Below are positions 38,401 to 49,942 of a stretch of 64,000 nt of DNA, one piece after another. The translations under genes were made by a program, and so were the position numbers. Position 1 is the stretch's first letter. Each line of letters starts with the position of its first letter. Source of the DNA: Antedon mediterranea (Eukaryota; Echinodermata; Crinoidea; Comatulida; Antedonidae); assembly GCF_964355755.1 (NCBI RefSeq), contig NC_092675.1:3754312-3818311 (forward strand), in the 5' to 3' direction. Below the pieces are notes generated by a model, which did no database searches, was not told the DNA's origin, and saw only the letters and a program-made list of their open reading frames with translations.

Positions 38401-41400
38401 GATTGTAAAGTGGTTGTTGTAACTCACGAATCTTTCAACTCCACTCCCTGAGTCTCAAATTAGACTTAGTTCATGAGCACGATAAATTATAAAATAGTTT
38501 ATCCATTCTGTAATTGGCGAGTTACTTGCTGTTGGATGCGTATGAATTAAATAAATAAATACAATTTTGTTTTCCTTTCAGGTGCAATTTATAAATAATT
38601 TTTTGTCATTATTTTACGTCGCTTTTTATCTTCAAGATATGGCACGACTTAGAGCAGTAAGTTTTTCAATATGGTTATCCTTATTTACTATTTTGGTCAT
38701 TCCCGGGAAGGTGTTAGGGGTTCTGGGGAGTAATGGAGTATCAAAATGATCTTAGCTGGACTGAGAATGTTTTTACATTGGAAAACTGTCACTGAAGAAT
38801 TGTGGGTTGGGAGTAATTTCTTTCATCAACATAACTGCTCTGGAGTTTTGTTTCATTTTGTTTATTTTCCACTCATTTAAATGAAATGAAAACAAAAATA
38901 TGTATACAGAGTATAATATATGGGTGGAAGGAGGTCACAGTATAATAATAACAATGCTACAGTGTAGACTAAAATAAAAATTTTTTAAATGAGAAGGAGT
39001 TAATATTTCAATTTATTATTATTTCAAAAATATAATGCTTTACAGAAAAGAAATGTTTGTTTAAAGTACAATTTGTGAATAGCTTACAATATGTATTTGT
39101 TTTTCAACTTCTGCAGACACTCGCTACACTTTTCATCACAAAGCAAATTATCGGAAATGCCAAGGAAGCCATCTTACCATACATAATGGAAAAAGTTAAG
39201 ATGTATCACATGACCTACAAAATGGCTGAAGAGAACATTAACCTTGATGAAGACAGTGAGGATAATGAGAATTTAAATGAAGGACAGGATGAAATAGACC
39301 AGAAAAATGAACAGCATGAGCAAAAAGGTAAAGTATACTGTACCATGTAATTCAAGATAATAATGTTGAGAAATTTGTGTTGTCATCTTCTAGAGTAATT
39401 CTAGGCTGGAGTTAAAAAAATGCTATGTGCCCATATATGGACATGATCATGTCATATCACTACCATATTTGGATATATCACTACCATATTTGGATATATC
39501 ACTAAAACTCTGTGGCTGTATTCACCAATCATACTTAAGTGAGATCCTTTACTATTTCACTTAAGTAAAATATGTAAGGATATTTTTATTCTCTTAGATA
39601 TAAGACTTTTTTATATCACTACCATATTTGGGCATATCACTATCCTATTTGGGAACATCACACTTTTTTGTCAAACTAGTTTGATAGTGTAGATAGAGCT
39701 TTAGGCAGTGAAGTTGAGGAAAATATAAACAAGTCCATCACTGGGAAATAGTAGCTTCGTTTTTTATTATGATGAATCACTAGGCCAGACAATAGACTGG
39801 GAACCAAGCCAAAGTGCAGTATGTGTTCACACTAGATAAAGAAGGTGTCACGCCATTGTTTTGATTATGAAAAATAAAATATTAAAGCTAATGTAATTTT
39901 AATATTGATCGTGAAAAACGAAACATTTTAGAATGGGTTAACGAAGATGAATTTAATAATAATTTCAGATGAACATTCTGAACTATTCAATGCCAGAAAG
40001 AAATCAACATTTCACTCATTGAAGAAGAATGAATCTGAAATGTTCACGTTAACTCAAGCTGAAGTTGAGAGTTGTATGAAAACTTATGAGGTATTATTTA
40101 CTGTTGTATAGTCATCTCATCTACATATTTCTTTTTTAGTTTCCAACCACAAATTTTAAAGCTACCATACTTGAATTTTAATGTAGTGAAAACCACTTTT
40201 TAGAGCATAGTTCTATTGGTATTTAATAACATTTTGATTAAATAATTACAAATTCCTTAATTCATTTTATTATTCCAGAATTTGAAGACAAAGGGCGGAT
40301 TGCTATAAGCGGTCTATAACCGGTCTTAGCGCTTAGCCGGCTATAATTCGTGACGTAGCAAGTAGTCTTATATTATAGACCATTGCTATACCGCGGTCTA
40401 ACCTGTAAACGGTCTTTAAAATTAAAACCTACTCGAAGGAGTCTTAAAACAGTCTTAAACCTCTCTTTTTGTTGCTTTTACGTATTATTTATTGTCAAAG
40501 ACAACCAATTGAACAAGTTTTAAGTGTTAAATCAAATAATAACGGTGATTTTATTCAATAGGCCTAGAATAGATTTTCTCGTGTATAAATGTACGTACTG
40601 TTATGATTTCTGAATTGAACAAGCGTGACGAACATTACCTTATTTGGTATTCTACGCGCAAAGTACGTCTCAATTTGTTACTTTACGTGGTCTTATTTAA
40701 GACTGTTTTATAGCAATGGTCTATCAGGAGTGGCTTTAATAAGACCGTCTATCTGATAAAGCCGGCTTTAATCGGGGAGTTAAGACCATCAGTTAAGACT
40801 GTTTTATAGCAATCCACCCTAGAAAACATAAATCATTAGTTCAATTTATAGGAAATATAATATTAATAACACATCATAATAAATTACAAAAGAATTATAA
40901 TTCTGTTTGTTTCGTTTGATACTGGGATACTAATACTAGCAGTTGGGCATTTAATGTACATTCCTTTGCATCATAGTGGGCTAGTTAAAGTGAAAATTGG
41001 TGGGTAGTTTTTTAATATGACTTAGTTAAATCTACTGCTAACTTAGGCCTAATTTACACTTGCGATTTGGGTCAAATTTAAGTTCCAAACAACAGCTCCG
41101 AGGATTCATTACTTAAAATTTCAGGCCATTGGTCACGGTTCATTGCATCATGTACTGTAAATAGGGTCTTGCTACTGTAGCCCAGTGGTCTATAAATAAA
41201 AACCCCATCTCATATTTCTATTGTCTCTTTCAGGATACGTTTGATGACTATCTTGAAATGTTAATTCAGTTTGGTTATGTGATCCTGTTTTCATCTGCGT
41301 TCCCATTGGCTGGTATATGCGCTCTTTTGAACAACCTTGTTGAAATACGTACTGATGCCTTTAAGTTATGTACAAGTTTGCAGAGGCCGTTTGGCCAACG

Positions 41401-43292
41401 AGTTGAAAACATAGGAACTTGGCAGGTATGTCAAGACTTTCATATGTTCCTTTTACTATGATTGGATCTCTTTTTTTTATAACACAATGAAGTGTATCAT
41501 TGTCATTTGATTATTTCATTTATTTCACCATAGGGTGGTCCATGCAGCAAAATCTGATGATTATGGACCCTCAGATTACTGTTGATTACATATCATGTAC
41601 CATGCATTATTTTGATCTGGGTGTACATTGTTTGTTCAGTTTTTCTAAATATGTTGAGCATTTTGTGCAATGCAAAGCTGGTGACTGTTTGAAAACCAAT
41701 TCTAAAGCCCTTTATGGGACAAAAAAATATGATGTGCCCATATATGGACACGATGATATCATATCATTACCATATTTGGGCATATCACTACCATATTTAG
41801 GCACAAAGAGCTTAAAGCTTTTTGGGCTATCCAGGAAAATGTTTTGTTTTTTCAACAATTCAAACAAATCCAAATTATTTAATCCAATATTCAATTCCTA
41901 CAATTTATTTACGTTCTTTTTGTCACATTTCAGGATGCAATGGAACTGATGGGTGTAATAGGTGTTCTTGTCAACTTTGGACTCCTTGGTATATCTGGTC
42001 AAATTGAACATGCATTCCCTGGAGTAAGCACTGCCAATGTCATCATGATCATAGTCGTTCTTGAGGTTAGTCCAATTGTTATTCTAAAATCTATTTGTAT
42101 TAGGTTTAAGATTTTGCAAATGGAACATGTTCAACTTGAAGCAACTAAAGCTCTGTCTACGCTATCAAACTATTTTGACAAAAAAAAGTGTACCCAAATA
42201 TGGTAGTGATGTATATATGATACATATATGGGCACATCACATTTGTTTGCATTGCGTTGCATTGTGATGTATTAAGAATGCCTTTTGTTTAAAGTTTCGT
42301 TGCTTTCTTTTCTAGCATATAACTTTAGCCTGTAAGTTTGCAATAGCTTATGCCATTCCAGATATTCCACATTGGGTTTCACTACAGATGGCTAAATTGG
42401 AATTCAACAGAAGAGAAGCGTTAAAGGTATATTCCTTTTACTCTATTATTAGAGCTTTTGTTATTTTGTTTGAAACTCATGACTTGTGGTCCTATTTAAG
42501 TTTACATACAGTTTACATACTGTAGTATCTCATAATGAATATTTATGTGTTGAATGGTGAGAATATTTTGTTGGTTCGAAAGGACGACTTTTCTATTTCG
42601 AGGAACTAGAGCTGAGTTAGACCAGTCACTCTTTCAATGAATGAAGTATTCTCTCTGTTTAAAATGAGCTTTTGTTATTTTGTTCGAAACTGACTTGTGG
42701 AAATCCTATTTATGTTTACAATATATTATCTCATAATTAATGTTTATGTGTTGAATGGTGAGAATATTTCATTGGTTTGAAAGAATGACTGTTCTATTTG
42801 ATGAGGCACTAGAGCTGAGTTAGAGTCACTGTTTCAATGAATGAAGTATTCTCTCTGTTTTAAATGAAACCTGTTTAAATGAAACATTTATTCAATCAAT
42901 CTGCTGCTTTCATATAGGTATAGCAACACACACACACACAAATATCTTCTGAAGACTAATATTATTTTTCAATTTTGTCTTTTTTGAATTTTGAATTTTT
43001 TTTTTTTTTTTCATATTTTGCATCTTCTTAGAAACTTGATCAAGCTGTTTTGGCAAGTGCCAAGGAAAACAAAGAGAAAATAACAAAAACGCATGAAGAA
43101 CACTGTTCTAGCCCGACAACGAAAGAACTTAAGAAGCCTGAGCCAGGCAAGGTTTGGCCTACTGCTATGACCGAAACTGCTGCTAACTTTAAACTGTATG
43201 CCGGGCTACGTCCGGTTGACGAGGTTGACAAGGATTATCTTAATGAAGACTTTCAAAATAGTAAACCATTGGATGAAAAAAAGGATGATTAA
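29462..43292 (+). CDS. ANO8: Anoctamin-8-like (TMEM16H)
   Basis: ANO8 is an anoctamin-fold membrane protein that tethers ER to plasma membrane. Exons: 29462-29519, 31570-31813, 32619-32757, 33068-33164, 34648-34764, 35425-35552, 36297-36458, 37075-37268, 38050-38200, 38582-38656, 39117-39327, 39969-40090, 41234-41425, 41934-42065, 42316-42426, 43032-43292. This gives 797 residues, all phases consistent. ANO8-specific strings rather than ANO10 ones decide the call: [33 protein letters not shown]-type [11 protein letters not shown] (208-218), [40 protein letters not shown] and [14 protein letters not shown]. Residues about 490-545 form an acidic, hydrophilic linker that is much shorter than in human ANO8 (about 1230 aa overall), and the long vertebrate C-terminus is missing. 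An acceptor-like TTTGTAG just before the ATG suggests an upstream exon. Intron 5 carries a minisatellite made from exon 5. Several introns carry MITEs and SINEs. Confidence 0.93.
29930..30260. repeat. Degenerate tandem repeat in ANO8 intron 1
   Basis: CTGGGTGT-containing blocks (most followed by ATTTATA) recur at about 29955, 30114 and 30225 with related flanks (CAATATAAAAC, CATTTATAAATG), giving an irregular period of 110-165 bp. Confidence 0.45.
31078..31450. mobile_element. Family F palindromic repeat, split by MITE B
   Basis: The left part (TAGTAGAATCTCTATTAAAG) and the right part (TCTCCTTAATAGGGGCGTCC to TTTACTGTAG) are inverted halves of one 'rows of AGGACACC/CTATTAAGG' repeat. They are separated by MITE B copy 31132-31316. 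Related fragments lie at 8318-8462 and 30915-31000. Confidence 0.6.
31132..31316. mobile_element. MITE B, complete
   Basis: Inverted ends GGGGTTCCCACTAG and CTAGTGGGAACC, with inner ACGCAACACAAGGACG mirrored by CATCCTTGCGTTACG. It is inserted in a family F repeat. TTAA lies next to both ends, consistent with but not proving a TTAA target. Confidence 0.75.
32802..32960. mobile_element. MITE A, complete, in ANO8 intron 3
   Basis: Ends AAAGCTCTGTCTACACTATC and GATAGTGTAGACAGAACTTT are inverted repeats. The core has GTGCCCATATATGGACATGA and ATATCACTACCATATTT. Confidence 0.8.
33421..33560 (+). mobile_element. SINE-2 fragment in ANO8 intron 4
   Basis: GACGCAGTGTATTAGACGTTGG resembles a tRNA A box region and GAGTCCAAATCCA a B box. 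The tail CATTGCTTGTATCATTAAGG matches the copy at 58951. Confidence 0.6.
34731..35290 (+). repeat. 120-bp minisatellite spanning the exon 5/intron 5 boundary of ANO8
   Basis: About five head-to-tail copies with spacings of about 119, 115, 121 and 120 bp. Each begins with the last 33 or so bases of ANO8 exon 5 (GGTACAGGCTGTATTTAAAA, then AACAACCCTTAG) and continues into the intron. Copies 1-4 keep the donor TTAG|GTAAAA after 34764, 34884, 34996 and 35119. Copy 5 has lost TTA and reads CCCGG|GTAATC. Copy 1 is the true exon end by frame. Confidence 0.9.
37570..37965 (+). repeat. Spaced direct repeat in ANO8 intron 8
   Basis: Two roughly 95-bp copies, about 37570-37665 and 37868-37965, share GGTGTCGCTCCTCCA, AAGACCATTG and GATTATTCATTGTACTT. 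Confidence 0.7.
38331..38562 (+). mobile_element. SINE-1 in ANO8 intron 9
   Basis: Has A box GCTTGGTGGTTAACGTGC and B box GGTTCAATCC, then a family tail with AATAGTTTATCCATTCTGTA and GAGTTACTTGCTGTTGGATG. It ends 20 bp before the exon 10 acceptor. Confidence 0.8.
39420..39705. mobile_element. MITE A with an internal insertion, ANO8 intron 11
   Basis: Core blocks GTGCCCATATATGGACATGA and ATCACTACCATATTTGG flank a segment (about 39505-39605) that belongs to another palindromic family (TATTCACCAATCATACTTAA). The right end GATAGTGTAGATAGAGCTTT is intact and the left end is lost. Confidence 0.7.
40293..40820. mobile_element. MITE K, 528 bp, ANO8 intron 12
   Basis: Termini GGGCGGATTGCTATAA and TTATAGCAATCCACCCT are inverted repeats. 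Next to them, AGCGGTC/ACCGGTCTTA-type blocks on the left and GACTGTTTTATAG/GCCGGCTTTA on the right are related. It contains no coding capacity. Confidence 0.7.
41703..41821. mobile_element. MITE A, ANO8 intron 13
   Basis: Has GATGTGCCCATATATGGACA and two ATCACTACCATATTT-type units. The termini are eroded, with AAGCCC left and GAGCTTAAAGCTT right. Confidence 0.7.
42148..42245. mobile_element. MITE A, ANO8 intron 14
   Basis: Left end AAAGCTCTGTCTACGCTATC is intact, then GTACCCAAATATGGTAGTGA and ATGGGCACATCACATTTG. The right terminus is missing. Confidence 0.7.
42452..42868 (+). repeat. Tandem duplication in ANO8 intron 15
   Basis: Two copies of about 210 bp (42452-42664 and 42665-42868) share GAGCTTTTGTTATTTTGTT, TTTATGTGTTGAATGGTGAG, AGAGCTGAGTTAGA and CAATGAATGAAGTATTCTCT. 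Confidence 0.85.
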
Positions 43293-43315
43293 ATTTTACA
43301 AATTATGTTATATAG

Positions 43316-43321
43316 AATAAA
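43316..43321 (+). terminator. Poly(A) signal AATAAA of the anoctamin gene
   Basis: First AATAAA after the stop codon, 24 bp downstream. A second one lies at 43647-43652, so alternative 3' ends are possible. Confidence 0.55.
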
Positions 43322-44712
43322 ATATGATTAGGTTTATAATTTTTATTTATAACATTTTACCTATAGATAAAGCAATTTTTTAGCATAGATTTTGCCACTG
43401 TGATTTCAGCAGCCAATATCACAGAAATGTATTCAAACAAATATTCATTCAGACTACAGTCTAAAGAATATTCCATTATATTTTAGGTAATTTCAATGAC
43501 AGCATGGCAATGAATTGTTTATCCAAGTATCCATCTAGACTATCAACATGACCAGCTTTACCTTTTCTGGGTACATTGTATGTTCAGTAAAAATAGCAAA
43601 AAATTATAGATGGTTGTATTTGTTGAACTTGTTTTATTGAAATATAAATAAACTATTGCAATGGTTAGAATAGTACTATAGATATTAGATTTTAAAGCAC
43701 TTGATATACTTGTGTGTAAAACTAACTATACGCACAATTATATTTGTTCTAAGAGATTTTCTTTAATAGTTATAAAATACAATATATGTTACCTGAAATA
43801 CGGTAGTAATCAATCAATCAATCAATCGTTCGATTTATATAGTGCCATTCCAACATTCATTGCTCATGGCACTGTAGAAAAAATCAGAAAAGGTGAGTTT
43901 TGAGTAGTGACTTAAAGTGACTCAATAATGATGTGTGTTTAATGTAATGTAAAACTATGAAATATATAAAAAGACATATTCTCTTAACTCATCTAAAGAA
44001 ATTTCAATTATAATATAGACGAAATACTGTAAAAGTATTTGGAAACCAATTGACCCTAGTTTTTACTAATTTTCTACTCCATTCTGGAAAACTAATGATA
44101 TATCTGAGAGATGGGTTTCCTGTATGCAAAGTAATAATAGATTGGTATTCTACCTATTATGTGGTAATTATGTTTTCACCATAAATTATAGCAAAAATAG
44201 ATTAGTACTATTGAATGTTAAAATATAGCAATTTTGCCACTTGTATCTTGAATTAAGGTTTATACTATTGATTGAAAAGGATTTTAAGTAGCTAGTTTAA
44301 AACAGGTGTTAGAATAATATTTATAATATATTGTTGAAAACTAAATGCTTGCTGTACAACATGTAAAATCTGCCCATCCAATACATGTACAGTTTCATGT
44401 CTAGCGACAGTAAAAAGCCAGAAGTGTTGTGTCTGTGGCGTAAACCTTTGTCCCACATAGGCTATACTGTGAGATTATTTAGAGGGTTTCAGTCAGCAGA
44501 TATCATACTGCTTGAAGTTTATTGCCCCTAGGCATGATAAATACAAGAATATCATGATACCTGTTATATGACGTTTTACTGTAGTATTTATCATAGTTAC
44601 CAGATTATCAATTTAAAATGTGCTATTTTAAAATTCATTTTATTTATATTTATCAGTGACTTTCTAGTGAATTGTGTGAGTCAGAAGATATAAAAATAGA
44701 TTATTTAGTTAT

Positions 44713-44780
44713 GGAGTGATTTGGACAGGATTCGATCCAGGATTTTGAGATTGTTAGGCTAGCATCTTGCCTATTAACAT
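44713..44780 (-). mobile_element. SINE-like tRNA head
   Basis: The complement carries GGATCGAATCC (B box) preceded by AGGCAAGATGCTAGCC (A box region) at tRNA-like spacing. Confidence 0.45.
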
Positions 44781-46468
44781 TTCAGAATAATTCAACTTCT
44801 AATTCATAAGCATATTCTATAATTTCAATTCTATTATATACGAAATGTGTTTTAAAATATTATTAATTAATAAATCGTCTATTAAACCAAAAGAATGAAT
44901 TATTAAAATATGAAAGCAATAACATATCAAAAAACAAAGCTCTCCGCCAAAGCAAAACAAAGCAGTTTAAAATTAATTTTAATTATTTATCAACAGGCAT
45001 ACAGGTTATTTTTCATTTTTTAAAGTAAAAAGTGTGCTTTTTTAGTTAACGCTAAGTGCAATATCTATATCATACTCTGTGTGTGTAACAAAGATGATTT
45101 TATGTTTTATTGCGAAAACGATTATTACGATTTATTAAGATACAGTTCATACTCCCAGATCTTTTATCATTAAAGCATTTATTTTCATTATATTGATTAG
45201 CAGTTTTAACAATTTATATAAAAAATGTATATGTTTTAATTATTTTAATAATTTATTTTGTAAGCGATATATTTTTAGGTGGTATGTAATGGATATTATA
45301 ATGTGTTAGTGTGCTACATTATGTTGAATTAATGTGTTTAATTTAATTTTAAAGTATTATTCCGCTTTACATATTATATATGTACATTTATTTAAATTTG
45401 ACTAGGCTAGTATTACTGTTTGTGTAAACGCCAAACTTTTACAATACTTGTAGTACTCAAGGTCAAAGTTCAGAAACCCTTTCTCTATCATTTACGGATT
45501 TTATTAACAATTGAGCCAAAACTGATATGAATTGAGACTCATTTACATAACTCTATGATTATTATTATTATTAATTGTTAAGAAAATCAGTTTACACAAT
45601 TTACCTGTGAAGTTGTTTTACTGAAGAAGTTAAACTTTACATTAATTTTATATGGAGAAGTGTGCTTTTTATTAAATTAAGATATATATATAGTTTACTT
45701 TAAAATATGTAGTCTGCTTTATTAATATATATTATAGTTATGTTATCCTTTAGTCGGAATTATGGTATTATTTTTTTTTTATTTTTCAATCTTTCATTCA
45801 AGAAGTAAATATGATTTAGTTTTATGTTTTCAGTATTACAATTGTGTATGTTTCTTTCATCATTTATCATCAAAACCTAGTTTATTTGGTGGGTTTTCTT
45901 GTAATTTCAGGTTGTTCATTTGGTTTTATTTTACATTCCAACAGTAAGCGACATTCCTGAATCCATCCCCAACAATTCAAATTCTGCCATTTTATAGTAA
46001 CATAAGGTAAATCTGGCTTATACCAATCTATTTCTGGTTTATTACCATTATCTAAACTGTATTACCGTTATGAACAAATATATGTTAATTGCTTTTTTAT
46101 TTCTTGATTGTTTCATAAATGTAGTGATAGTATCTGTTTTCATTCAGTGTATTTTTATCATTATTATATAATTATTTTAGGATAATTTAAGATTAATCAT
46201 GGTTATAATTTGTTCAATAATAAGTTTATGTGCCAAAATATGGTAAGGGTATTTCATTTCAAAAGACATTTATTTTCCTCCATAGCAAAACAATACAAAA
46301 ATATAAACAGAAATGGTAAGGTATATTAAAAAGGAAATAGATGATTGTTGGATATACAAAAGAAAAGTGAATTTAAGAAAATTGGCTATGGAGGAAGGCA
46401 TAATCCCGAGAAGATGAGGAAATCTTGTGCTGGGTATGCCTATGCAAATAAAATGGATGTGTATGATG

Positions 46469-46541
46469 TTATGTGTCCATATATGGGCACATCACATTTT
46501 GTTGTCACATAGTTTGATAGTGTAAACAGAGCTTAAGATAC
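46469..46541. mobile_element. MITE A, right part
   Basis: GTGTCCATATATGGGCACAT, then GATAGTGTAAACAGAGCTTA. The left terminus is absent. Confidence 0.65.
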
Positions 46542-46746
46542 ATACAACTTCAACTTGTATGGGTTTTTTTTGCTGCAATATTAGTAAAACCTTTTAGTTG
46601 CATTGAAAGGTTTCATAGCTCACCGGGGTTACTGTGTAATAGTAACCATTGTAATCAATCATTGGAACTCGTATTTTACAATAAATTAGAACAAAATGCT
46701 AATAGTAAAGTGTGTATTGTGTCAGATGTTTCTATATATGAATAAT

Positions 46747-46966
46747 AGAGCTTGGTTCCCACTAGCAACGCAACGTAACGCAACCTACGCAACGTAAGAA
46801 AATGCTCTCCCAATAATTGTGTTTGCCCCGCCTGCGTGAAATCAAACCTGCGATTTTTGCAGCACTGCTTCATGTTCCCACTTGTGATTACGCAATACAT
46901 CACTTTGCGTCGATACGTCGCTGTTTTACGTTGCGTTGCTTTCTAGTGGGAACCACGCTTTAATGC
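46747..46966. mobile_element. MITE B, complete, variant core
   Basis: Ends AGCTTGGTTCCCACTAG and CTAGTGGGAACCACGCT. The core (GTGAAATCAAACCTGCGATT) differs from the 31132 copy but matches the 54448-54580 fragment. Confidence 0.75.
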
Positions 46967-47534
46967 GCAACATGTTATGGTGATGAGGATATCCGACACG
47001 GAAACCTTCCATTAGTACTGTCTGAGGGATGAAGTCTTCGGTGACGGTGCCGTCTGATGAAAGTCTGACCATGATCCAAGAAAATGAAAAAAAATACAAA
47101 CTCTACTAATAGAAAAATAGTAATAAAGCATGAGTGGACATTTTGAGTAGAAAATGCAATTTATCTTTTCTAGGCCTACAGACTTAATGTTGTAACAACA
47201 TTTTTAAGCAACTTGAAAAAATACACTAGAAAGTTTTTAGACTTCCCAAGATCATACTTAAAAGGTCAGCAGGCATTAATTAGGTTCGATGTTATATTGT
47301 TCGGTCTGTTTATGGATGCCATAGAGGCCAAACATTGAAAATGTGCTCAAAAGCATTTACAACGTGTAAAATAATTATCTCTGCTCATGACTCTTGAATT
47401 TTTAGACAGGTTAAGACTGTAATAACTGTTTACATTTCACGTCCTAACGTATTTTTATGTGCCGACAATAACTACAAGAATAGGTCGGAGAAAACGGAGA
47501 AAGGCGGGTTTTTTTTCAAATGATTTAATAGTAA

Positions 47535-48537
47535 TTAAACAAGGCACTCATATGATAAAAGAATCAAACAAATGTTGTTGATAAACAACGTTAAGAAATA
47601 AGCAAAAATTAAGAATACTATAAACAAACTGATTTCAAAGAACAACAAATCACAATAGTAGGTATTCGAAATAGTATCCGTAGATGGCGAGATGACTTGA
47701 AATTCTCTCTCATCAAATCCGGTCTTTGTTATTTGTCCTTTCAGCGCATAATCTTCGGAATTTGCTCCTGCAAAAAATAATAATAAAATACACTTATTTA
47801 ATTGTATGATTATGAGAGAAGTTGCTCAGTTACTACTTAGATACAACCAATTTCTACCTTATAGGGCTACATTGGTTTTGGAAAAACGTGTTTTAAAACA
47901 GAGAAAGTCTTAATATTCATTCGACAGAAAATACATCGCGTGGAATTGTTCATAATCACAAAAAGCTTAGGAGCTTATTTCTATTGGGATCCTTTTAGAA
48001 AGAATGATGATTCTGATATATCAAGTACACTTTATTATTTTTACCACAGTAATATATAACTTCAAATTAAATTAACAAAAATTCTGTGTTACAATTAACT
48101 TGTCTGGGATCTGTGGAAATTGAACAAGTAAGAAAGAAAACTCTTACAATTTGAGCAAAACTCCATTTTCTCTACTCTCCACAAATCCGCTTTGGAAAAG
48201 GGGAAGGTCTCTTGTAACATATGTTCGTGGATATGAAATGGTATGGTAACACATGTATACATTTAAATGAAGATAGGCCTAGCATACCTTCTAATAAAGA
48301 AATTCGCAAATTCCCTTTCTTTATGATAGACCTGCTGTCTACACTCGCAGCAACAGTCTGTGCTCTATGAAATATACCATTGTCTTCGTTGTGTTGCTGC
48401 TCACTGAATATAGAATCGGAAAACAAACTGTCCACGTCACAACTTCTTCCAAAAGCACAACTAATTAATTCGTTTAATTGTAATTCAAACTTCTTTGAAC
48501 CAAGATCAGGTTGACTGTTTTTTACAGATGAATTCAT
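47535..48537 (-). CDS. Hypothetical protein with C-terminal hydrophobic segment
   Basis: Two exons on the minus strand, 48288-48537 and 47535-47767, are joined by a GT-AG intron (donor GTATGC, acceptor TTTTTTGCAG) in phase 1. They give 160 codons ending in TAA. The N-terminal 115 or so residues are hydrophilic (starts MNSSVKNSQPDLGSKKFELQ; contains SRSIIKKGNLRISLLEG across the junction). The last 40 are strongly hydrophobic (LFIVFLIFAYFLTLFINN), as in a tail-anchored or single-pass protein. I do not recognise the family. The good splice sites and continuous frame support a gene. The hydrophobic end could instead be intron read-through past an unseen donor. It is divergent to POLR1A, 2.4 kb away. 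Confidence 0.4.
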
Positions 48538-48832
48538 GATTGTTTAATTCCCAACAAAACAATACAAATAAAAATTACATTATAATCATTGTTTATACTA
48601 CTATTAACAAACTACATATTTGTTTTCATCGTTGCTATGAACACTTTTACCATGGTAACAGTGAACGCATTGCGTTCGCGCAATGTTGTCGGCAGGCTCT
48701 TAAGTGCGCGAGTATTATGTTTTACAATTAAATGTAATAAGCTATTGTTGCTCAACTTATTAATCTGAATTTAATTTAACGTCTCATGATTCAGCCTTAA
48801 CCACGTATAATTAAGTTTTTGTTTTGTTTAGG

Positions 48833-48930
48833 CCAGAGTTCCGCAACCTTTTTTGACCGCGAACACATGATCCTATTTTGGGAATTTTCGCGACCCAACA
48901 ATGTGTATTTGATCTTACAGAATCAATTGA
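48833..48930 (+). mobile_element. hAT-like terminal fragment
   Basis: CAGAGTTCCGCAACCTTTTT then GACCGCGAACACATGATCC and TTTTGGGAATTTTCGCGACC. It is nearly identical over 80 bp to 22010-22105. Confidence 0.5.
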
Positions 48931-49942
48931 TTTTTCTTTTAATGAAATTATATTGTTTTTATTTTATTTTGAAAGATATTGAGACAGTTAAGTTAATTTA
49001 GGAAATAGATAAGTTAACTTTGCGATGTCTACCGTCATATTAATACATAGTCATGATACATACATAATCACTATCGTTCTCTCTTAATCTCTATTAATGG
49101 GGCCATAGCATTTTGTTGACAGCACATCAAAAATGCACACATTACCCATGGTGGGGCCTGTGGCAAAGCGAAATTTGTTAAATGACACCCCTGGCTGGAA
49201 ATGGTATACTCTCGCACGTAAACATTATGATAGCACCTCTTGTTGGTCGGAAATGACACTCTAATAGCGAGCTCGCAATTGACAAAACGACCGTAGCCTA
49301 CTTTTTCCGCAGGTAAACACATTTGCGTTCTATGCTAACGTCAAAGGATTTTCCCGAACCATAAATATTTCCCCTGGCTAGGGCCTGAACAACATCGCTA
49401 TGAGTGTAATTTAGGATGGACCTGTTTATATTGTTCCTTCTATTATTTTAATCTTCATTGTAAAAGTTCCCACCGCGAAACGGCGGTTTAGGCCACACAA
49501 GCCATAAGTTATTTATTAAAGCTCATTTTGTCTGGAAGTGAATGGGTTTTTGGTTAAATGTAATTGTTTATTTTGTTTTGTTTATAAGCAAGAACATATT
49601 AAAATTATTTTTGAGCAAAATTCAACTTTATTAAAACTACCTGTACAAGTAAATGGTCTCATTCGCTACTATAAGTTTTTTAGATCTAATTTAGGATCTA
49701 TTTAATTTAAAAATAAATACTATTTGGTCCTATTGCGATAACTTCTTTCTCGTTAATAAATTCACTTCACTGACTAACTTTGTTCGTTTTTACGTATTTA
49801 TAAGCTTAGAGTTTAATTTAAATGCTCGTTACCAATTTTACTTTATTTCGAGTCACTTTTTTGTATTTAAGTCTTCACTTTTTTATAAGCTTGTTTGTAG
49901 TTTTACTGATAATTAGGCCTAAGCCGTTATAATTTAAGTGTT

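Larger units (their letters stand above)
43330..47534. other. Gene-poor interval between ANO8 and the minus-strand gene
   Basis: AT-rich DNA without a supportable gene. It contains the tail of a dispersed repeat with four CAAT units (43809-43845), a SINE-like tRNA head on the minus strand (44713-44780), a MITE A fragment (46469-46541) and a complete MITE B (46747-46966). A 100-bp stretch at 46966-47065 reads on the minus strand as an uninterrupted, well-composed peptide after a CAG acceptor; I cannot attach it to a gene. Confidence 0.5.

Noticed and set aside
41500-41949. 149-aa open frame
   Set aside because: It runs from intron 13 through a MITE A into exon 14. Only 41934 onward is coding, in another frame.
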